In this document: positions 8,586 through 11,662 of the stretch, piece by piece | Layout: every line of letters begins with the position of its first letter | How positions within the stretch are numbered: position 1 is the stretch's first letter | Source of the DNA: Planctomycetota bacterium | GTDB taxonomy: Bacteria > Planctomycetota > Phycisphaerae > WQYP01 | Assembly (NCBI GenBank): GCA_021818565.1 | Contig: JAKATV010000505.1 | Coordinates: 1-11,662, forward strand | DNA: 11,662 nucleotides | Reading direction: 5' to 3' | Program-made: the position numbers and the translations under genes | Notes under the pieces: generated by a model | Databases searched by the model: none | What the model was told of the DNA's origin: nothing | Seen by the model: the letters and a program-made list of their open reading frames with translations, nothing else

Positions 8586-8602
8586 ATGACAATGCTGGTC
8601 AT
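8586..8602. promoter_or_regulatory. Imperfect inverted repeat, candidate response-regulator operator
   Basis: The 17-nt element ATGACAATGCTGGTCAT is an inverted repeat with 6 of 8 arm positions matching. It lies 9 nt upstream of the -35-like hexamer of the regulator gene. It resembles the published E. coli CusR box (ATGACAA, 2 nt, TTGTCAT), differing by one arm base and one extra spacer base. This is consistent with an autoregulated metal-responsive operon, but an unrelated lineage may use another site. Confidence 0.35.
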
Positions 8603-8640
8603 CCGGCTCCGCTAAACACCCCATGTTGATGCCCCTGAAA

Positions 8641-8687
8641 TAAAAAAACAGGCGGGGCCGGTCCATAACGCCACGGGCCGGCCCCGC
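8641..8687 (-). terminator. Intrinsic (rho-independent) terminator
   Basis: The arms GCGGGGCCGG (8652-8661) and CCGGCCCCGC (8678-8687) are perfectly complementary, and three further inner pairs (one G-U) are possible, leaving a loop of about 10 nt. On the minus strand the stem is followed after 3 nt by seven T, then ATTT. The plus strand has no T-run on its side, so it acts on minus-strand transcripts. It would end transcripts leaving the PepSY gene, or attenuate a leader reading toward the response regulator. Confidence 0.87.
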
Positions 8688-8689
8688 TT

Positions 8690-8882
8690 CGGGAGGGGGA
8701 GGATGCTTTCGCAATCGGCGGCAGATTGTTGTCGCCGCGGTTACCTGAGTGTCAGCCCTTAGGGACCAACTTATGCCCTTCGCCTCTTGGCAGCCTGCCA
8801 AAAGCGTAAGCCATTGAAATACCGGGCCAACGGGGTTAGTGGGCGGAGGCCGGTGACGCCTTGCTTCACTGGCACTCACCGG
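8690..8882 (-). ncRNA. Hairpin-rich intergenic stretch, candidate structured RNA (3' end, small RNA or attenuator leader)
   Basis: Read on the minus strand, this non-coding stretch holds consecutive hairpins. The first has 7-bp arms CCGGTGA (8882-8876) and TCACCGG (8856-8850). The second is a long helix at 8810-8770, with an eight-pair TTTTGGCA/TGCCAAGA core (one G-U), a GGC loop, and outer CTTACGC/GCG..TAAG pairing. A possible three-way element lies at 8767-8739, where GGT/ACC encloses CCC-TAA-GGG and CTGA-CAC-TCAG. Next come a GCGGC/GCCGC stem (8738-8718) and a GNRA-like hairpin TGC-GAAA-GCA (8716-8702). The terminator above follows directly. I do not recognise any known riboswitch or RNA family. 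The open frame across it (8879-8517) reads through the terminator and looks spurious. Individual short stems can arise by chance, so the call rests on the ensemble. Confidence 0.35.
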
Positions 8883-9439
8883 TGTTCGCGGTAAGGTACT
8901 TGCGGAATGGTCGATATTCCTCCTCCCTGTCGCGGTTCCCCGGACTTTACCCTGAAGACGCCACAGGTCTTACAAAAAATGAATAGGAGGCTAACTGCGG
9001 TAATAATGCTAAGCCACCTGACCGCGACCCCTATCTCGTAAAAGAAATGCTCCCCGATACTGGGGGCCTTGCCATTTCCCATCACCGGCTTAATAGTGCC
9101 CTGCGCGGGTGCGGGCGTCAGGGTCCCGGTCTGGCTCCGGTTATCGATGTGCTTTTCCAGCAGCAGGCCGTCCATGGCGATTTTAATTTCGTAAGGCATT
9201 TTGTTAATTACCACGTTGGCTTCATACGCGGCTTGATTGTCGTAGGGGGTTATCTCAATATTCTCCACTTGCCCACCTGCGGCTTCCTGCGCCAGCGTCT
9301 TGGCGACACCTGTCGGCAATTGTGCCATGGTAACTTTGGATTCCCCGCGGTTTGGTGCATCCGCCCGCAGGGGCATCGCACCCTTGGCCATTAAGCCCAA
9401 GCCAACAACCCCGATGATAAGAAATATTTTGCGATTCAT
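8876..9439 (-). CDS. PepSY-like domain membrane protein with single C-terminal TM segment
   Basis: From ATG 9437-9439 this is a 187-residue protein. It has a signal peptide (basic MNRK, hydrophobic core, likely cleavage near ADA 26-28) and a periplasmic domain at about 38-96 that looks PepSY-like: helix LPTGVAKTLAQEAAGGQVE, then strands YEANVVI, YEIKIAMDG and LLLEK. A Pro/Gly linker, one TM segment at about 138-160 and a short basic cytoplasmic tail follow. A CxxC (C156, C159, FCKTCGVF) sits at the inner end of the TM segment. PepSY-like domains occur in protease propeptides and in small periplasmic proteins encoded beside two-component and metal systems; the molecular role here is unknown. 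The start is chosen for the signal peptide and AGGA 9 nt upstream; the frame opens 13 codons earlier at 9478. It precedes the regulator gene on the same strand, separated by hairpins and a terminator. Confidence 0.8.
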   Translation of the reverse strand: MNRKIFLIIGVVGLGLMAKGAMPLRADAPNRGESKVTMAQLPTGVAKTLAQEAAGGQVENIEITPYDNQAAYEANVVINKMPYEIKIAMDGLLLEKHIDNRSQTGTLTPAPAQGTIKPVMGNGKAPSIGEHFFYEIGVAVRWLSIITAVSLLFIFCKTCGVFRVKSGEPRQGGGISTIPQVPYREHR

Positions 9440-9506
9440 AATGGCATTCCTGAGACGATCGCAGATCGAACAATTCAACCCGCATCAACTCAAATTAACA
9501 TCGCTC

Positions 9507-9524
9507 CATGAAAGGAACATGAAA
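9507..9524 (-). promoter_or_regulatory. CATGAAA tandem direct repeat upstream of the PepSY gene
   Basis: CATGAAA occurs at 9507-9513 and again at 9518-9524, a period of 11 bp, about 70 nt upstream of the PepSY start. OmpR-family regulators commonly bind tandem half-sites spaced about one helical turn, so this is a possible site for the neighbouring regulator. The repeat is short and the function is inferred. Confidence 0.25.
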
Positions 9525-9793
9525 ATTGCCTGCGCCTGAAATGTGCCGCCGGGGTGGTGCTTATTATCGATTTTACGCGCTAACTCCACCGCGGAAATGC
9601 CGATTCATCGCCAGCGACGGATTAAGAACATTGGTGGGACGCCGCAGAAAATTTTCTGAATTTTTTCTCAAGGCCTATAACTGGTATGCCGATAACGTGA
9701 GAGTTGCGGCGTTATTGTTGTTTTTAGCGTCACTGGTATAGGTTATTGCGCGCGGTGGTTGCAGAATTTCATTTTTCATCGTTCTTTTGTAAA

Positions 9794-9827
9794 ATACGGT
9801 TGAACCTGTCCACAGGTCAAGCCGTAT
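9794..9827. repeat. 34-bp imperfect inverted repeat upstream of the amidase gene
   Basis: The arms ATACGGTTGAACCTGT (9794-9809) and ACAGGTCAAGCCGTAT (9812-9827) are inverted repeats with a 2-nt centre. Thirteen of 16 arm positions are Watson-Crick pairs, one is a G-U pair and two adjacent positions mismatch. It lies about 107 nt before the amidase ATG. It could be an operator or a 5' leader hairpin. There is no T-run, so it is not an intrinsic terminator. Confidence 0.6.
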
Positions 9828-9933
9828 GAGACGTAGGGACCATCGTGGACCCGGAGCAAGACGCGGTAAATACGAATACGCAGTTTTTCAAACAGGAAAT
9901 GGAACTTCCTGTAGTTAAGACGGAGTGCTGACC

Positions 9934-10815
9934 ATGGATCTCAATAACATGCCCGAAGTATTGTTTCCGGAATTTCCCACAAAGATGTCGCGGCGGCGCT
10001 TGCTGGCCGGGGTCGTCGGCACGGCCGCCGCCGCCACGTTAGCTGGGTGTGCTGCAGCTCCGCCAAAATCCAATAGCAGTATCAGTTACCTGCCCAGCGG
10101 CGTGCTGCCGCCGGATGCAAACATGGTCCCCGGCCGGATGGATACAGGATACGCTCCGCCCGCGAATTTTAAGCCGCGGGTGGTGTATCATCCGCCGGTG
10201 CCGGCCCATAAAATTGTTCCAGTGGGCGCTTTTGGCATTATCCCGCGCAGCGCCTGGACTACCGCCGGACCCAATATGCGAACCATTCAGCCGATGGCCG
10301 GTGTGCATCTGATTACATTTCATCATACCGGTGATCCGCACCCGATTTATTTCGATTCATTAGAACAGACCGCCCAGTATTGGGAGCTTATACGTGAGTA
10401 CGAACGCCGTGTCGGATTTGAAGACATAGCCTACCATTTTGGCATTGACCGGATGGGCCGGGTGTGGCAGTTGCGTGATTTACAGTATCGTGGAGAACAT
10501 GTCCGGGATGGCTTTGCGCCGCCACACTGGCTTATGGAGTATGTACAATATCGTAATTCCCCTACGCAACCGGTGCACGGGCGATATATCTGGAACGCGC
10601 ATAACATCGGCGTAGCATCCATCGGTAATTTCATGCTGCAGGAACCCACGGTGCAGCAACGTCAGACTATTCTGCGTTTTGGTGCCCTGTTGCGCCGGCT
10701 TTACAGCATTCCCATTTATCATTGCTACACCCACCGCGAACTGGTCGCCACGGAATGTCCCGGCCACAATTTGCAGCCCTATATGGTTTACATCCGGGAA
10801 AATAATATTCTGTAA
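9934..10815 (+). CDS. Tat-exported lipoprotein N-acetylmuramoyl-L-alanine amidase (PGRP/T7-lysozyme fold)
   Basis: This 293-residue protein starts at ATG 9934, with GGAG 8 nt upstream; GTG 9925 and later ATGs are alternatives. The N-terminus carries a twin-arginine motif (SRRRLLAG, R20-R22), an Ala-rich hydrophobic core and a lipobox LAGC with Cys39, suggesting a Tat-exported, lipid-anchored protein. A Pro-rich linker (about 40-100) leads to the amidase domain (about 103-286). Zinc-ligand motifs are present: HHT (H130/H131) and THRELVATECPGH with H267 and C275, the same 8-residue spacing as H122-C130 of T7 lysozyme. YHFGIDRMGRVWQLRD (from Y167) and GVASIGNF are typical of the fold. It likely cleaves the amide between N-acetylmuramate and L-alanine in peptidoglycan, in recycling or remodelling. 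It lies 107 bp upstream of the prephenate dehydrogenase gene on the same strand; a functional tie is not evident. Confidence 0.9.
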   Translation: MDLNNMPEVLFPEFPTKMSRRRLLAGVVGTAAAATLAGCAAAPPKSNSSISYLPSGVLPPDANMVPGRMDTGYAPPANFKPRVVYHPPVPAHKIVPVGAFGIIPRSAWTTAGPNMRTIQPMAGVHLITFHHTGDPHPIYFDSLEQTAQYWELIREYERRVGFEDIAYHFGIDRMGRVWQLRDLQYRGEHVRDGFAPPHWLMEYVQYRNSPTQPVHGRYIWNAHNIGVASIGNFMLQEPTVQQRQTILRFGALLRRLYSIPIYHCYTHRELVATECPGHNLQPYMVYIRENNIL

Positions 10816-10882
10816 TCCATTTTCCGCAGAAGCACGGCAAGCCAAGCCGCGGCTGTTATCCATGCGAGTTATACGTGACCTT

Positions 10883-10912
10883 TTGTAGAGTTCCGACGTG
10901 ACTTCGTATACA
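10883..10912 (+). promoter_or_regulatory. Possible promoter of the prephenate dehydrogenase gene with very short leader
   Basis: TTGTAG (10883-10888) and TATACA (10907-10912) are separated by 18 nt. Initiation about 7 nt after the -10 would fall only a few bases before ATG 10923, giving a leaderless or near-leaderless mRNA. This fits the absence of any Shine-Dalgarno before that ATG. Both hexamers are imperfect. Confidence 0.25.
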
Positions 10913-10922
10913 CTTCCTACCC

Positions 10923-11662
10923 ATGCAGGAAACGCAATTTCAATGTGTTACGATCATCGGTGTGGGTTTGCTGGGCGCTTCCCTAGGTCTGGCAATTAAA
11001 CACCATGGCCTGGCGGCGCGCGTCAATGGCGTGGGCCGCACCGGATCGCCATCCAATCAAAAGGCCCTGGAAATCGGGGCCATCGATCAGATTTTTACCG
11101 ATCCAGCCGCCGCGGTGCCTGAAAGCGATCTGGTTATTCTGGCTTCCAATGTGGGGCAGTTTCCGGCTCTGATGGCGGCCATCGCCCCGGCGTTAAAACC
11201 CGGCACCCTGGTAACCGATGTCGGTTCAACCAAGCAGCAGGTGATGAAGTGGGCCGGCAAATTACTTCCCGCTACGGTTGATTTTATTGGTTCTCATCCT
11301 ATGGCAGGCTCGGAAAAGCGCGGGCCGGAAAATGCCCGGGTGGATTTATATCGCGATGCCCTGTGCCTGATCTGCCCGCCGAAGCTGCGCGGTCGCGGCG
11401 CGTTTACCGGCAGCCGTGTGTCAGCCGCCACGAAAAAAATTGAACAATTCTGGCAGGCCATGGCAATGCGGACGCACCCCTTGGATGCCCAGCAGCATGA
11501 TCAATGGGTGGCCCTGATCAGTCACATTCCCCACGCCGCGGCATGTATGACCGCACTGGTGGCCGGGCGCAATGAGGAAGCGGGTAGGGCGATTGCCGGC
11601 GGGTTTGTGGATACCACGCGCGTGGCCTCCGGCGATCCGGCCATGTGGACCGATATATTTTT
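10923..11662 (+). CDS. tyrA: Prephenate (or arogenate) dehydrogenase, 3' end outside window
   Basis: The frame is open from ATG 10923 to the window end with no stop, giving 246 residues. The N-terminal Rossmann motif GVGLLGASLG (13-22) binds NAD(P). DVGSTK (99-104) and GSHPMAGSE (123-131), with the family's active-site His (H125), follow. The helical dimerisation domain has QQHDQWVALISHIPH (190-204) and ASGDPAMWTDIF (235-246). These are hallmark motifs of TyrA, which oxidatively decarboxylates prephenate to 4-hydroxyphenylpyruvate (or arogenate to tyrosine) in tyrosine synthesis. Substrate preference cannot be read here. An in-frame stop at 10899-10901 leaves ATG 10923 as the first plausible start, though no Shine-Dalgarno precedes it. 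The family is usually about 280-370 residues, so roughly 40 or more C-terminal residues, and any ACT domain, lie beyond the window. There is no chorismate-mutase domain at the N-terminus. Confidence 0.95.
   Translation, partial: MQETQFQCVTIIGVGLLGASLGLAIKHHGLAARVNGVGRTGSPSNQKALEIGAIDQIFTDPAAAVPESDLVILASNVGQFPALMAAIAPALKPGTLVTDVGSTKQQVMKWAGKLLPATVDFIGSHPMAGSEKRGPENARVDLYRDALCLICPPKLRGRGAFTGSRVSAATKKIEQFWQAMAMRTHPLDAQQHDQWVALISHIPHAAACMTALVAGRNEEAGRAIAGGFVDTTRVASGDPAMWTDIF

Larger units (their letters stand above)
9440..9933. other. Divergent intergenic region between the PepSY gene and the amidase gene
   Basis: About 490 bp without a convincing gene, expected to hold the promoters of both divergent genes. 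It contains a CATGAAA direct repeat (9507-9524), a 14-bp perfect palindrome CAGAAAATTTTCTG (9645-9658), a weak plus-strand TTGTTG-16-TATAGG promoter-like pair (9715-9742) and a 34-bp imperfect palindrome (9794-9827). A TTG-started frame at 9526-9741 (71 codons) ends in a hydrophobic run but has no recognisable domain or convincing ribosome site. Confidence 0.6.

Noticed and set aside
8752..8814. 20-codon ATG-started small frame inside the structured stretch (possible leader peptide)
   Set aside because: No Shine-Dalgarno precedes it and it coincides with the long helix at 8770-8810. The composition shows no run of regulatory codons.
8517..8879. 120-codon minus-strand open frame with a GTG start between the PepSY and regulator genes
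   Set aside because: It overlaps the PepSY stop, reads straight through the intrinsic terminator stem and T-run, and gives a Pro/Arg-rich sequence with no domain. Hairpin structure explains the stretch better.
8690..8882. Match to known riboswitch classes (c-di-GMP, cobalamin, NiCo, Mn, guanidine)
   Set aside because: None of the conserved core motifs of these classes that I can recall is present, so no class name is assigned.
9645..9658. Perfect 14-bp palindrome CAGAAAATTTTCTG as an operator
   Set aside because: AT-rich palindromes of this size are not rare and it is not near a convincing promoter; no second copy was seen in the window.
9526..9741. 71-codon TTG-started frame ending in a hydrophobic segment, possible small membrane protein
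   Set aside because: There is no clear ribosome-binding site, no ATG, a low-quality N-terminal half and no recognisable domain. It is kept only as a remark in the intergenic entry.
10837..10860. GC-rich palindrome AGCCGCGGCT after the amidase as a terminator
   Set aside because: No T-run follows on either strand and the stem is short, so it is not a credible intrinsic terminator.

Overview
The window reads as chromosomal DNA of a Gram-negative bacterium: it encodes a tripartite (inner membrane, periplasm, outer membrane) efflux pump, an outer-membrane-type beta protein and two lipoprotein signals. The phylum cannot be fixed from the sequence. The style of the RND pump, the Tat-lipoprotein amidase and the weak or absent Shine-Dalgarno sequences at several starts would fit a Planctomycetota- or Acidobacteriota-like lineage, but this is only an impression. 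No mobile element, CRISPR array, tRNA or rRNA was seen.

Layout. Positions 1-621 (+) hold the 3' end of a beta-rich, probably outer-membrane protein. It converges on, and overlaps by 4 bp, a long minus-strand cluster. Read in the direction of transcription (right to left), the cluster is: a PepSY-like membrane protein (9439-8876), a hairpin-rich intergenic stretch ending in a strong intrinsic terminator (8882-8641), a possible operator and promoter (8602-8547), an OmpR-family response regulator (8499-7825), a sensor kinase with the ATP-site variant typical of heavy-metal sensors (7825-6302), a CzcC/CusC-like outer-membrane factor (6219-4789), a membrane-fusion adaptor (4792-3689) and an RND permease (3692-618). 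The TGATG or ATGA stop/start overlaps at regulator-kinase, OMF-adaptor and adaptor-permease point to one co-translated operon. On the right, a plus-strand region carries a Tat-exported lipoprotein amidase of the PGRP/T7-lysozyme fold (9934-10815) and the start of a prephenate dehydrogenase (10923 to the window end), which has no stop in the window.

How it works together (inference). The kinase senses a periplasmic signal, plausibly a metal ion because its sensor loop carries an Asp/Glu/His-rich segment. It phosphorylates the regulator, which activates the operon for a trans-envelope efflux pump. The PepSY protein upstream may be an accessory periplasmic factor. The permease has the Asp-Asp proton-relay motif of drug-type (HAE) pumps rather than the classical metal-type motif, and a Glu where AcrB has its relay Lys, so the substrate is open. 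The most unusual stretch is the roughly 190-nt hairpin array plus terminator between the PepSY gene and the regulator, which could be a structured 3' end, a small RNA or an attenuating leader of the efflux operon.
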